Shown: positions 1-8,469 of the stretch, in pieces
How the letters are laid out: every line of letters begins with the position of its first letter
Position numbering within the stretch: the first letter of the stretch is position 1
Assembly (NCBI GenBank): GCA_902630925.1
Contig: CACOWO010000002.1
Span: forward strand, 55,445-119,444
DNA length: 64,000 nucleotides
Direction: 5' to 3'
Source of the DNA: an uncultured Pelagibacteraceae bacterium
Lineage (GTDB): Bacteria; Pseudomonadota; Alphaproteobacteria; Pelagibacterales; Pelagibacteraceae
Notes under the pieces: generated by a model
The model's database searches: none
Told to the model about the DNA's origin: nothing
The model's input: only the letters and a program-made list of their open reading frames with translations
Program-made: the position numbers and the translations under genes

Positions 1-628
1 CGTAAAGAGCGTCATACAAAGGTCTTAGATATGGATCAACTTTTTCTTTCATATCGCCTGGTAAAAAACCTAATTTTTCACCAGCTTCTACTGCAGGTCT
101 TGATAAGATCACTCTATCGATTTTTTTCTCCATTAATAATGTTATTGCGACCGATACAGCTAGAAAACTCTTACCTGTTCCTGCAGGCCCAAGAGACATT
201 ATAATATCGTTTTCTTTCAAAGCCTTTATATACTCTGATTGTTTTTCAGAACGAGCAATAACTGATTTTTTTGGAGTTTTTATTAATTGTTTAAAACTTT
301 TAATATTAGAATTTTCTATCTCTAAATTTTTTTTCACAGATGAAACTATATCTTCTTTTTCAATTATATTCGTTAAAAAATATTTATTTATCAAAAATTT
401 AATTGCATCGCAAAAAATTGTTAGATTTTCTTTTTTTCCTTTACAAGTTATAGAATTGCCTCTGAAATAAACATCTGTATTAGTCAATTTAGATAAATTT
501 TTTAGATTCTGGTCGAATTGACCGACTATAGCCATTAACATTTCATTATCGTTTACTGATATGTTGACTGTTTCTTTATCAATTTTTTTAATAATTAGGT
601 TTTGTTCTAATTTACTTATTTCAGACAT
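1..628 (-). CDS. phoH: PhoH-like ATPase (partial, C-terminal part beyond window)
   Basis: The gene runs off the left edge; 209 codons from the ATG at 626-628 are visible. About 115 N-terminal residues form a small domain. They are followed by a P-loop (GPAGTGKS) and the family block VILSRPAVEAGEKLGFLPGD, which identifies the PhoH/YbeZ family of cytoplasmic RNA-associated ATPases. The start is supported by its position 7 bp after the miaB stop. The order fur-miaB-phoH is the usual alphaproteobacterial one, in which ybeY (rRNA maturation endonuclease) normally comes next. Family identity is clear; the molecular role is poorly defined in the family as a whole. Confidence 0.93.
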   Translation of the reverse strand, partial: MSEISKLEQNLIIKKIDKETVNISVNDNEMLMAIVGQFDQNLKNLSKLTNTDVYFRGNSITCKGKKENLTIFCDAIKFLINKYFLTNIIEKEDIVSSVKKNLEIENSNIKSFKQLIKTPKKSVIARSEKQSEYIKALKENDIIMSLGPAGTGKSFLAVSVAITLLMEKKIDRVILSRPAVEAGEKLGFLPGDMKEKVDPYLRPLYDALY

Positions 629-635
629 TTAATAA

Positions 636-1970
636 TTAAGCAGCACAATTAGTTTGTTTTAAATTTGAGGTAATTTCACCATACAGTGTGTTTTGATTTC
701 CATTTATAATTTTAACATTTCTTATCGTACCCACTAAATTATCATCACTTTCGACAATAACTGAATTAAAATGTTCATCTCTACCAAAATATCTGTCTCC
801 AGTTTTCATCTTATTTTCAAATAAAACATTTACTGTTTTATTAATTAATTTTTTTCTGTAACTGTTTTTTATATCTTCTGCAATAAGTTGAAATTCTATC
901 AATCTATTTTTAGCCTCAGCATGATCTAACCTAGGTAAATCAAAAGCTGGAGTTCCTGGCCTTGGGCTAAACATAAAAGAATAGGAGTTTATAAAACCAA
1001 CTTGATTTAATAATTTAACTGTATTTTTAAAATCCTCATTTGTCTCACCTGGGTAGCCAATTATAAAATCACTGGAAAATTTGATTTCAGGCTTTACTTT
1101 AATAAGTTTTTTTAAAATCTCTAAATACTCTTCAACTGTATGTTTTCTATTCATTGCCTCTAATATTTTGTTGGATCCACTTTGCACAGGCAGGTGTATT
1201 AACGGCATTAACTTTTCACAATTTTTGTGCGCATCAATTAAATCTCTTGTGAAATCCTTCGGGTGTGATGTGGTATATCTAATTCTTTTTAAATCTTTGA
1301 TTTTAGAAATTTCTAAAATTAAATCTGAAAGTTTACTTTTTTCAAAATTATATGCATTTACATTTTGTCCAAGTAAAATTATTTCTTTTGCACCATTTTC
1401 AACTAATTGATTTGTTTCTAAAACTAACTCTTTCATAGATCTTGAATATTCTGCTCCACGTGTATAAGGAACAACACAAAATTTACAAAACTTATCACAT
1501 CCCTCCTGAATTGTTAAAAATGAAGAAACTTTATTGTCAGTATTTTTTAAAGAATTTAAGCTATCAAATTTTTCTATAACATCAAACTCGGTTATATTGA
1601 TTGGTGATTTTTTTTTCTCTAATTTTAAAATCGTTTTATTGATTTGGTGATAAGATTGTGGACCTAAGACTGCATCAATATATTTTTCATTTTTTAAAAG
1701 AATGTTACCTTCTGCTTGAGCGACGCAACCAGCAATCAATACAATAGGTTTAGGTTTGTTTCTAAAATTTTTTTTCAATCTTCCAATATCATGGTAAACT
1801 TTATCAGTTGCTTTTTCTCTTATGTGGCATGTGTTTAAGATATAACAATTAGCTTCATTCAAATCTTTAGTGGGTTCGTAATTAATTTTTTTAGTCAAAT
1901 CAAAAATACGATTGCTATCATACTCGTTCATTTGACACCCAAATGTTTTAATAAAAATTTTTTTTGGCAA
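636..1970 (-). CDS. miaB: tRNA-2-methylthio-N6-dimethylallyladenosine synthase MiaB
   Basis: 444 aa, full length. This radical-SAM methylthiotransferase adds the methylthio group to i6A37 of tRNAs that read UNN codons. The N-terminal UPF0004 domain has the cluster-binding cysteines C12, C42/C48 and C82. The radical SAM motif CxxxCxxC is at C158, C162 and C165 (EGCDKFCKFCVVPYTRG), and a TRAM domain occupies roughly the last 65 residues. It starts 1 bp after the fur stop and ends 7 bp before phoH, so the three are probably co-transcribed. MtaB and RimO are the alternatives within the superfamily; the N-terminal KTFGCQMNEYDS motif and the neighbours favour MiaB. Confidence 0.97.
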   Translation of the reverse strand: MPKKIFIKTFGCQMNEYDSNRIFDLTKKINYEPTKDLNEANCYILNTCHIREKATDKVYHDIGRLKKNFRNKPKPIVLIAGCVAQAEGNILLKNEKYIDAVLGPQSYHQINKTILKLEKKKSPINITEFDVIEKFDSLNSLKNTDNKVSSFLTIQEGCDKFCKFCVVPYTRGAEYSRSMKELVLETNQLVENGAKEIILLGQNVNAYNFEKSKLSDLILEISKIKDLKRIRYTTSHPKDFTRDLIDAHKNCEKLMPLIHLPVQSGSNKILEAMNRKHTVEEYLEILKKLIKVKPEIKFSSDFIIGYPGETNEDFKNTVKLLNQVGFINSYSFMFSPRPGTPAFDLPRLDHAEAKNRLIEFQLIAEDIKNSYRKKLINKTVNVLFENKMKTGDRYFGRDEHFNSVIVESDDNLVGTIRNVKIINGNQNTLYGEITSNLKQTNCAA

Positions 1971-1971
1971 G

Positions 1972-2391
1972 TTATTTTTTTATTTTTGAACCATATAGTT
2001 CTAGTTTATGATCTACGAGATTGTAACCTAATTTTTTTGCAATTTTTTTTTGTAATTCCTCTATATCTTTGTCTACAAATTCAACTATTTCCCCACTATT
2101 AATATCTATAAGATGATTATGATCATCATTGATTTCATATCGTGCTTTCCCAGCTTTAAAATCATGTTTGATTAATATTCCGGCTTCTTCAAAAAGTTTT
2201 ACTGTTCTGTAAACAGTTGCAATACTAATTTTATCATCTAAAGAAGATACTCTTTTGTGCAGCTCGTCTACGTCTGGATGATCTTTTGAACCATATACTG
2301 CTTTTGACTCAGAAAGAACTTTAGCAATAGTTTTTCTTTGATCAGTAAGTCTTACACCTTTTTGTTGGCATTTTTCTTCGATTGAATTCAT
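1972..2391 (-). CDS. fur: Fur-family metal-dependent transcriptional regulator
   Basis: 139 aa. A winged-helix domain covers about residues 5-85 (LTDQRKTIAKVL, then ISIATVYRTVKLFEEAGI). It is followed by the metal/dimerisation domain with DDHNHLIDINSGEIVEF and DHKLELYG. The CxxC pair that holds structural zinc in E. coli Fur is absent; the position reads DINS. This is typical of alphaproteobacterial Fur/Mur proteins, so regulation by iron or manganese cannot be decided from sequence. It lies between the shortened tsaB and miaB in one strand-consistent block. In many alphaproteobacteria rimI sits between tsaB and fur; here only 9 bp separate them. Confidence 0.93.
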   Translation of the reverse strand: MNSIEEKCQQKGVRLTDQRKTIAKVLSESKAVYGSKDHPDVDELHKRVSSLDDKISIATVYRTVKLFEEAGILIKHDFKAGKARYEINDDHNHLIDINSGEIVEFVDKDIEELQKKIAKKLGYNLVDHKLELYGSKIKK

Positions 2392-2400
2392 TGAATTAAT

Positions 2401-2784
2401 CTAACTTAAATATAAGGGTTTAATCAAATTTTTTTGCATTGAATTTTTTTTAATTAAAATGTCAATATTAACAAGGCTAAATTGACCAAGATCAGCATTA
2501 TTATATCCATATAAGTTGATATTTTTGGATATTTTTAATCCTTTTGCTACAGCTAAAGAAGCTCTTATTGATGAAAAACTACCAGGACCATTATTAACAA
2601 GAGTTGAAAAACTATGATTAATATTTACTTTGTGTTTTTTTAATAGATTTAATATGTTTATTACTAACTTATCATTATTATTTACTTTTTGATTAAGATC
2701 GTGGACATAAAAATCATTGTTAATTCTCAAACCAATTTTATCATCTTTACCTATGCAATTTATAATTAAAAAGTCCTTTATCAT
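2401..2784 (-). CDS. tsaB: TsaB-like tRNA threonylcarbamoyladenosine biosynthesis protein, shortened
   Basis: 127 aa, against roughly 200-230 aa for usual TsaB, the partner of TsaD in t6A37 synthesis. The N-terminal ASKHA half is recognisable: the hallmark stretch VNNGPGSFSSIRASLAVAKGL corresponds to GPGSFTGLRIG. The protein then jumps to a short tail ending KPLYLS, which resembles the PxYLR end of normal TsaB. The middle/C-terminal lobe of about 90-100 residues therefore seems to be missing. The frame is open and the gene is neatly packed 9 bp before fur, so I treat it as a functional reduced gene rather than a pseudogene. Its first 32 bp overlap the oppositely transcribed deacetylase. Confidence 0.8.
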   Translation of the reverse strand: MIKDFLIINCIGKDDKIGLRINNDFYVHDLNQKVNNNDKLVINILNLLKKHKVNINHSFSTLVNNGPGSFSSIRASLAVAKGLKISKNINLYGYNNADLGQFSLVNIDILIKKNSMQKNLIKPLYLS

Positions 2785-3808
2785 AATTTTGTTTTTTTCT
2801 TTTTTAACTTTTTATAATAATTTGTACTCAAGTTCCAAAACTAATAACATTGAAGATTATGGTATTATATCTTTAATGTATCATAGATTTGAAGAAAACA
2901 AATACCCATCTACTAATATAAGGATTGATGATTTTAAAAAACATCTCTCTATTATAGAAAATAGTAATATCAATTTTGTAAATCCAAAAAATTTTGAGGA
3001 AGAATTAAAAAATAATAAATTACAGAGAAAAATTCTTTTGACTATTGATGATGGATTTTTATCATTTTATGAAAATGCATGGCCTATTCTTAAAAAGAAA
3101 AGAATCCCATTTATTTTATTCGTAAGCACCAGAGAAGTCGGTGCGTATAATTATATGTCTTGGGACCAAATTAAAGAATTAAGTAAGGAAAATTTTGTAG
3201 AAATTGGTAACCATAGTCATACGCATGAATATTTAGTTGATGAAAGCAAAAAATTAATAGTAGATGATATAAAAAAATCAATCTCAATTTTTAAAGAAAA
3301 ATTAGGAAAAAATTCAGATTTTTTTTCTTACCCATTTGGTGAATACAGTTTAGAATTTAAAGATATTATTAGATCTCTCGGATTTAAATACGCCCTGGGA
3401 CAACACTCTGGCGTAATGGATGAAACCAAAGATTTTTTGGAATTACCAAGATATCCAATTAATGAAAAGTATGGTGAGATAAAAAGATTCACTTCTTTAA
3501 CAAAAACATTGCCTTTTAAATTTAAAAAAGTTTTACCTGAAGAAAGATATCTATTGTTAAGTAAAAACCCCCCAAAAGTAAAAGTAGAATTTTATGAAAA
3601 TATTAAAAATCTTAAATCTGTTAATTGCTATTCTAATGAAGGAAATAGATGGAGACAATCTAACATAGTATTTGAGGATGCAATTACTTTAAATATCAAT
3701 ATTGATGAAAAATTTATTGGTGAAAGAGGCAGGATTAATTGTTCCTTAAGGGACCCTAGTGGCTATTGGAGATGGCTAGGTATTCAATTTGTGATAAGTG
3801 AAAAATAA
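2753..3808 (+). CDS. Polysaccharide deacetylase (NodB-homology) family protein, secreted
   Basis: 351 aa from the ATG at 2753. The frame is open further upstream, but this start gives a good signal peptide (MQFIIKKSFIIILFFSFLTF). A NodB-homology domain is evident, with TIDDG (D99, D100), the metal-binding GNHSHTH (H154, H156, H158) and SYPFGEYS. The C-terminal ~80 residues are a separate region ending WRWLGIQFVIS. The likely activity is metal-dependent N- or O-deacetylation of an envelope or extracellular glycan; the substrate is unknown. The first 32 bp overlap the start of tsaB on the other strand, so the promoters of both genes must lie within each other's sequence. Confidence 0.88.
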   Translation: MQFIIKKSFIIILFFSFLTFYNNLYSSSKTNNIEDYGIISLMYHRFEENKYPSTNIRIDDFKKHLSIIENSNINFVNPKNFEEELKNNKLQRKILLTIDDGFLSFYENAWPILKKKRIPFILFVSTREVGAYNYMSWDQIKELSKENFVEIGNHSHTHEYLVDESKKLIVDDIKKSISIFKEKLGKNSDFFSYPFGEYSLEFKDIIRSLGFKYALGQHSGVMDETKDFLELPRYPINEKYGEIKRFTSLTKTLPFKFKKVLPEERYLLLSKNPPKVKVEFYENIKNLKSVNCYSNEGNRWRQSNIVFEDAITLNINIDEKFIGERGRINCSLRDPSGYWRWLGIQFVISEK

Positions 3809-3809
3809 A

Positions 3810-5309
3810 TCAAGAACTTAGCTCTATCTTTTTAACTGAATTAACTAATCTTACTGGCTCAAAATCTGTTAGTCTATTTTGTCTAATAATTTGATTTAAA
3901 ATTTTAGTATATTCAGATCCTGTTTGGGCATAGTTATTTAAAGTCTCCGTCAATTCTAGACCTGATATTTTTTTCTTTTTCTCTCTTAAACTTGATCTTT
4001 TCTTTCTAAATTTTAAATAACTTTTATGCGTGTTAAGATTATTCTGATAAGCTTTTACCGAAGCTCTTAAAATTGGGAACTTTAAAATCTTATGATTTTT
4101 GTTACTTTCCCTGTCCAGTGGTGCAATACCTTGTCCGCTCCATGTCCATTGACCAAAAATAGCATTACCCTCTAAGGCAAATCTGGATGTTCCCCAACCA
4201 CTTTCTTTCGCAGCCTGTGCCAACGCAATAGAGGTTGGAATAATATCCATTCGTAAAAGTAGTTCATTTATATTACCTTTTTTAACTTTATATTCTAACA
4301 ATTTTTGTCTAAGCCACTGTTTTTCTAAATCTGTAGTAAATTTTTTATCGGATAAGAGAATTAATTTCTTTCTATCAGCTATTATCCTCTCATTCTCAGC
4401 AACTATAAGTGGTAAAACTATTTTGATAAAAGTTTCCTTTTTTAGCTTTGTGTTTTGTAAAGCATCTAAATCTCTAGGAAATTGAGTAAAGTAAATTGGC
4501 TTTACTAATTTTTGCGATCGAACTTTACCAAGGTCGTATTCCACATCTTTAAAAAGATTAAGAACTGTTTCCGTTTTTAAATTTAGGTTTGGTAGAATTA
4601 CTTCATCAACACTTTTCCTTTTTACTTCAAGTTTAGGTTTTTCTTTAGATTTTTTAACTTCTTTTTTAGTTTCTGGTTTTTCTATCTGTGGTTTTTTTTC
4701 TTTTTTCTCAAGTGGTTGTTTTTTTTCATATTTTTTCACTATTGGTTTTTTAACCAAATCATTTTCAGAAAAGTAATTTATACCGCCATATGTAACTGAT
4801 CCTATAATTGCAACTGCAGCAATTGTAATTATTACTTTTTTTGCCTTTTGTGGCTCTATTTGTTGTTCATATATTCCATGAAATAAGTCAGTAAATAGCT
4901 CTCCAAAAAATTCATAAATGACCTTACCTAATTTTGGAATAATATTTAAAAAATTTAAACCAATTTTTCCAAGCTGTATCCAGAGATCTTTGAAAGCTCT
5001 TCCAATTTTTCTATTAGTGTCTAATTTAAAATTTTCTAACTTTCTGATTGCTTTGTTTTTATCTTTAATCTTATTTTCTTTATATTCAATTAGATTAGAT
5101 TTTATTTTTCCAACAGGTTTTAAAATGTTGTCTCTTAAAAAATTGGATTTGAAATCTTTAGGTATTACAATTTTATTTTTTTTTAATATAAGTTCTAATT
5201 GACCGGATGTTAAATTTTTTCTACTCTTTACATAATCTTTAATTTCTTTTACATCATAAATATACGCTAACTCTATGAGCTTATCTCTATAGCTTAGTTT
5301 TTTTTTCAT
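3810..5309 (-). CDS. Bax-like glucosaminidase with cytoplasmic N-terminal domain and one membrane span
   Basis: 499 aa. The C-terminal ~150 residues match the Bax/glucosaminidase (mannosyl-glycoprotein endo-beta-N-acetylglucosaminidase-type) fold: SIALAQAAKESGWGTSRFA with the probable catalytic Glu369, then GNAIFGQWTW. The N-terminal ~155 residues are charged and probably cytoplasmic. They are followed by a membrane span at about 159-178 (KKVIITIAAVAIIGSVTYGG) and a Lys/Glu/Pro-rich periplasmic linker at about 187-235. E. coli Bax is roughly half this length, so the N-terminal part is an addition. Its start overlaps the nfuA stop by 4 bp (ATGA). The likely role is peptidoglycan remodelling at the inner-membrane/periplasm face. 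Confidence 0.85.
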   Translation of the reverse strand: MKKKLSYRDKLIELAYIYDVKEIKDYVKSRKNLTSGQLELILKKNKIVIPKDFKSNFLRDNILKPVGKIKSNLIEYKENKIKDKNKAIRKLENFKLDTNRKIGRAFKDLWIQLGKIGLNFLNIIPKLGKVIYEFFGELFTDLFHGIYEQQIEPQKAKKVIITIAAVAIIGSVTYGGINYFSENDLVKKPIVKKYEKKQPLEKKEKKPQIEKPETKKEVKKSKEKPKLEVKRKSVDEVILPNLNLKTETVLNLFKDVEYDLGKVRSQKLVKPIYFTQFPRDLDALQNTKLKKETFIKIVLPLIVAENERIIADRKKLILLSDKKFTTDLEKQWLRQKLLEYKVKKGNINELLLRMDIIPTSIALAQAAKESGWGTSRFALEGNAIFGQWTWSGQGIAPLDRESNKNHKILKFPILRASVKAYQNNLNTHKSYLKFRKKRSSLREKKKKISGLELTETLNNYAQTGSEYTKILNQIIRQNRLTDFEPVRLVNSVKKIELSS

Positions 5310-5857
5310 TGTTCAGCCTCTACAGAACTTACTTCTTTAACATAATGTTTTAAAAGATTTTGTACCCCTTGTTTTAAAGTCATAAGGGAGCTAGGACAAC
5401 CTGAACAACTTCCTTGTAACTGAACTTTCACAACTCCATTTTCAAAGGATTTAAACCTTATATCTCCACCATCTCTTGCCACAGCTGGACGTATTTTTGT
5501 ATCTAAAACTTCAATAATTTTATTCACAGTTTCATCATCGATATTGCTATTTTTCTCTGTTTTTTTGCTCTCTTTAAGTATTGGCTCATCATTTTTCTCG
5601 AGATAGTCATTTAAATGGGAAATCACCATTGGTTTTAGCTCATTCCATGAGACCTCACTAGTTTTTTTAACAGAGAGAAATTTCTCTGATAACAAAATCA
5701 ATTCCACACCTTTAAAGTTTAGTAATTCTTTTATGAAAGGAATTTTTATTTCTTTCTCTTTCTCTTTTTTAAATTCCTCCGTTCCAATAGCAGATAAAGT
5801 CTTTTCAGACATAAATTTTAGAGAATTTGGATTTGGTGTATTTTCTATTTGTATCAT
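5306..5857 (-). CDS. nfuA: NfuA/NifU-type iron-sulfur carrier protein
   Basis: 183 aa. The N-terminal Nfu_N domain starts TPNPNSLKF. The C-terminal NifU domain carries the cluster-binding C151-x2-C154 in GSCSGCPSS. It delivers assembled [4Fe-4S] clusters to apoproteins in the cytoplasm. It overlaps the Bax-like gene by 4 bp and lies 12 bp after trpS on the same strand. The alphaproteobacterial/mitochondrial Nfu1 architecture (Nfu_N + NifU) is complete. Plausible clients in this window are MiaB (two clusters) and Nth. Confidence 0.94.
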   Translation of the reverse strand: MIQIENTPNPNSLKFMSEKTLSAIGTEEFKKEKEKEIKIPFIKELLNFKGVELILLSEKFLSVKKTSEVSWNELKPMVISHLNDYLEKNDEPILKESKKTEKNSNIDDETVNKIIEVLDTKIRPAVARDGGDIRFKSFENGVVKVQLQGSCSGCPSSLMTLKQGVQNLLKHYVKEVSSVEAEQ

Positions 5858-5869
5858 TATGGCTTTATA

Positions 5870-6874
5870 TTATATCAAGCCTACTTTTTCACGTATATTC
5901 TTAAGGTTTTCCTCAGCAATTATGCTAGCTTTTTCAGTACCTTTTTTTAAAATATTTTTTAAGTGCGACTTATCTTCAAGTAATTTTTGTATTTCTTTTC
6001 CAACGGGAGTTATTTCGTTGATTAAAATTTCAGCTAATTTTTTTTTTAAATGTGAATATTCTTTTCCTGCCATTTCTGAAATTGTTTTTTCTAAACTACT
6101 TTTAGTTAACTCAGAATAAATAGTGATAAGATTTAAAGACTCTGGTTTTTTTTCAAGTGACTTTATCTCTCCAGGTATTGAGTCAGAATCTGACTTTGCT
6201 TTTTTTATTTTTTTATTTATTTCATCAGCGGTATCTCTTAAGTTTATTCTTGAATAATCAGACTCCTCAGATTTGCTCATTTTATTTTTTCCATCTCTTA
6301 AACTCATTACTCTAGAAATATTTTTAGGTATTAAAGGTTCTGGTAAAGGAAAAAAGTCTTTGCAATTAAAATCCTTATTAAATTTCTGAGCTATATCACG
6401 AGATAATTCTAAATGTTGTTTTTGATCAGCTCCAACTGGAACATGTGTAGCTTTATAAAGTAAAATATCTGCGGCCATAAGATTAGGATAAATATAAAGT
6501 CCTACACTAGCCTTTTCTTTATCTGATCCAGCTTTATCTTTAAATTGTGTCATTCTATTTAACCAACCTATTCTTGAAACACAGTTTAAAATCCAGGCAA
6601 GCTCAGCATGACCAGAAACTGAGGATTGATTAAATATTATACTTTTATTAGGGTCTAAACCAGTAGCTAAAAAACTCGCTGTAGTTTCTAATACATTATC
6701 ATGTAAATGCCTTGGATCTTGAAAAACAGTAATGGCATGTAAGTCAACAACACAATAAATACATTCCATCTCTTTTTGTAACGATACAAAGTTTTTAAGT
6801 GCTCCTAAATAATTTCCTAAATGGAGATTTCCCGTAGGCTGAACTCCTGAAAAAACTAATTTTTTATTGCTCAT
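5870..6874 (-). CDS. trpS: Tryptophanyl-tRNA synthetase
   Basis: 334 aa, normal class Ic length. The HIGH-type signature is TGNLHLGNYLG (residues 14-24). The KMSKS loop is at 198-202 and is preceded by VMSLRDGKN. The tryptophan pocket block FNQSSVSGHAELAWIL is present. The start abuts the murJ stop with no spacer (murJ stop 6875-6877, trpS ATG at 6872-6874). Aminoacylation of tRNA-Trp in the cytoplasm is a secure assignment. Confidence 0.97.
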   Translation of the reverse strand: MSNKKLVFSGVQPTGNLHLGNYLGALKNFVSLQKEMECIYCVVDLHAITVFQDPRHLHDNVLETTASFLATGLDPNKSIIFNQSSVSGHAELAWILNCVSRIGWLNRMTQFKDKAGSDKEKASVGLYIYPNLMAADILLYKATHVPVGADQKQHLELSRDIAQKFNKDFNCKDFFPLPEPLIPKNISRVMSLRDGKNKMSKSEESDYSRINLRDTADEINKKIKKAKSDSDSIPGEIKSLEKKPESLNLITIYSELTKSSLEKTISEMAGKEYSHLKKKLAEILINEITPVGKEIQKLLEDKSHLKNILKKGTEKASIIAEENLKNIREKVGLI

Positions 6875-8401
6875 TTAATTTGTTTTATAATTTTTTAGTT
6901 TCAATATTCCTAATAAATAACACGATAATAAATAAAACATACCCACAAAAGCTACAATTGATATTAGAAAAACAGCTTTATAATTATAGCTATAGTCTAG
7001 ATAATTTGCGAACCTGTTTAAAGAAAATATTAATATGGACACCATAATAATTGTTGAAATTAATATCTTAATAAAATTTATCATTAATTGATTTTTTAAT
7101 AGTAAAATTTTTTTACTATTTAATAAATAGACATAAATAAAAACTCCAATCCAAGTTGAAATTGATGTTGCAATTGGAATAATAATAAAACCAATTTTAT
7201 TAAAAAAAATTACGCTAATCAAAATATTTAAAAAAACAATGAATGTAGAAATATAAAAAGGTATTTTAGTATTATCTCTTGCAAAAAAGAAATTTGATAA
7301 AATTTTTATTAATGCAAATGCTGGAACTCCAAATCCAAAAAACTTTAAGGCAGCGGCTGTCATTTCAACATCTTTTACAGAAAAAGATCCATATCCAAAT
7401 AGTGCATTTACTATTTCGTTTGATGCAAAAATTAATCCGAGGCTAGCAGGAATAGAAAATAAAAGTGAAAGTTCAAAAGACTTATTTTGTATATCTGATA
7501 TTTTTTTAACATTTTTCATTTTAAAAGCTTTAGAAAGGACTGGTAAAGAAACAGTTCCAACAGCTATTCCTGCTATAGCGAGATTAATTTGATAAACTCT
7601 ATCAGCGTAATACAAATAAGATACTGCACCTGATTGAAAAGAAGCAATAATTGTTCCAACTAAAATATTTATTTGTGTCACCCCAGAAGATAAAATACTA
7701 GGTAATAGTTTTTTGAAAAAAAATCTTACTTTATTGCTAAACTTTAAACTAAAATTAATAGCTGGATTGTAGAATTTTTGTGTAACATAAATTAAAAAAA
7801 GTAATTGGATTGTACCTGCTATAGTAACACCATAAGAAAGTTGTTTTACATATTCTAAGTCTTGCGTGTATGAGTAAATTAAACTTAAAATCAAAACTAT
7901 ATTCAAAATAATAGGTGCGGCTGCGGCTGCAGCAAATTTGTTATTTGAGTTTAATATTCCTGCAAAAAAGGATGATAGACTAACAAATAATAGAAAAGGA
8001 AACGTAATTCTCGTGAGCTCAACTGCTAAGTCAAATTTGATTTGATCCCCTAAAAAACCTGGTGCAATAATATATATCAAATAAGGTGTAAAAATCTCTG
8101 CTAAGGTGATTATAAATAATAAAATTAATAATAAGGAGCTTAAAATATCATCAGCGAACTTTTTTCCTTTTTTTTTATTTTCAATTTTTGCAGATGTATA
8201 GCTGGGTATGAAGGCTGCATTAAATGTCCCTTCAGCAAATAATCTTCTAAAAGTATTGGGTAATCTAAATGCTACAAAAAAAGCATCGGCAAAAATTGAT
8301 GCTCCAAGAAATATTGCAATCAAAATATCTCTAAAATAACCTAAAATTCTACTGATTAATGTAAAAAAACTAAATACTGTTGTAGAAGATAGTAAGTTCA
8401 T
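6875..8401 (-). CDS. murJ: Lipid II flippase MurJ (MviN)
   Basis: 508 aa, a polytopic membrane protein of the MOP/MurJ family with about 14 hydrophobic segments. The N-terminal family signature is present (ILGYFRDILIAIFLGAS, then FRLPNTFRRLFAEGTFNAAF). MurJ moves lipid II across the inner membrane for peptidoglycan synthesis. It is the first gene of the murJ-trpS-nfuA-bax run and is divergent from maeB across a 68-bp spacer that must hold both promoters. Murein-related genes elsewhere in the window include an L,D-transpeptidase and a Bax-like glucosaminidase. Confidence 0.96.
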   Translation of the reverse strand: MNLLSSTTVFSFFTLISRILGYFRDILIAIFLGASIFADAFFVAFRLPNTFRRLFAEGTFNAAFIPSYTSAKIENKKKGKKFADDILSSLLLILLFIITLAEIFTPYLIYIIAPGFLGDQIKFDLAVELTRITFPFLLFVSLSSFFAGILNSNNKFAAAAAAPIILNIVLILSLIYSYTQDLEYVKQLSYGVTIAGTIQLLFLIYVTQKFYNPAINFSLKFSNKVRFFFKKLLPSILSSGVTQINILVGTIIASFQSGAVSYLYYADRVYQINLAIAGIAVGTVSLPVLSKAFKMKNVKKISDIQNKSFELSLLFSIPASLGLIFASNEIVNALFGYGSFSVKDVEMTAAALKFFGFGVPAFALIKILSNFFFARDNTKIPFYISTFIVFLNILISVIFFNKIGFIIIPIATSISTWIGVFIYVYLLNSKKILLLKNQLMINFIKILISTIIMVSILIFSLNRFANYLDYSYNYKAVFLISIVAFVGMFYLLSCYLLGILKLKNYKTN

Positions 8402-8469
8402 AAATTCTTAATTAGGCCATAAATTTTTAGTGAATTATCATTTTTTATATTACATACTCATTTAATTAA

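Noticed and set aside
1457-1462. CACGTG inside miaB as a third parS
   Set aside because: Flanks (CTCCACGTGTAT) do not extend the palindrome; only the 6-bp core matches.
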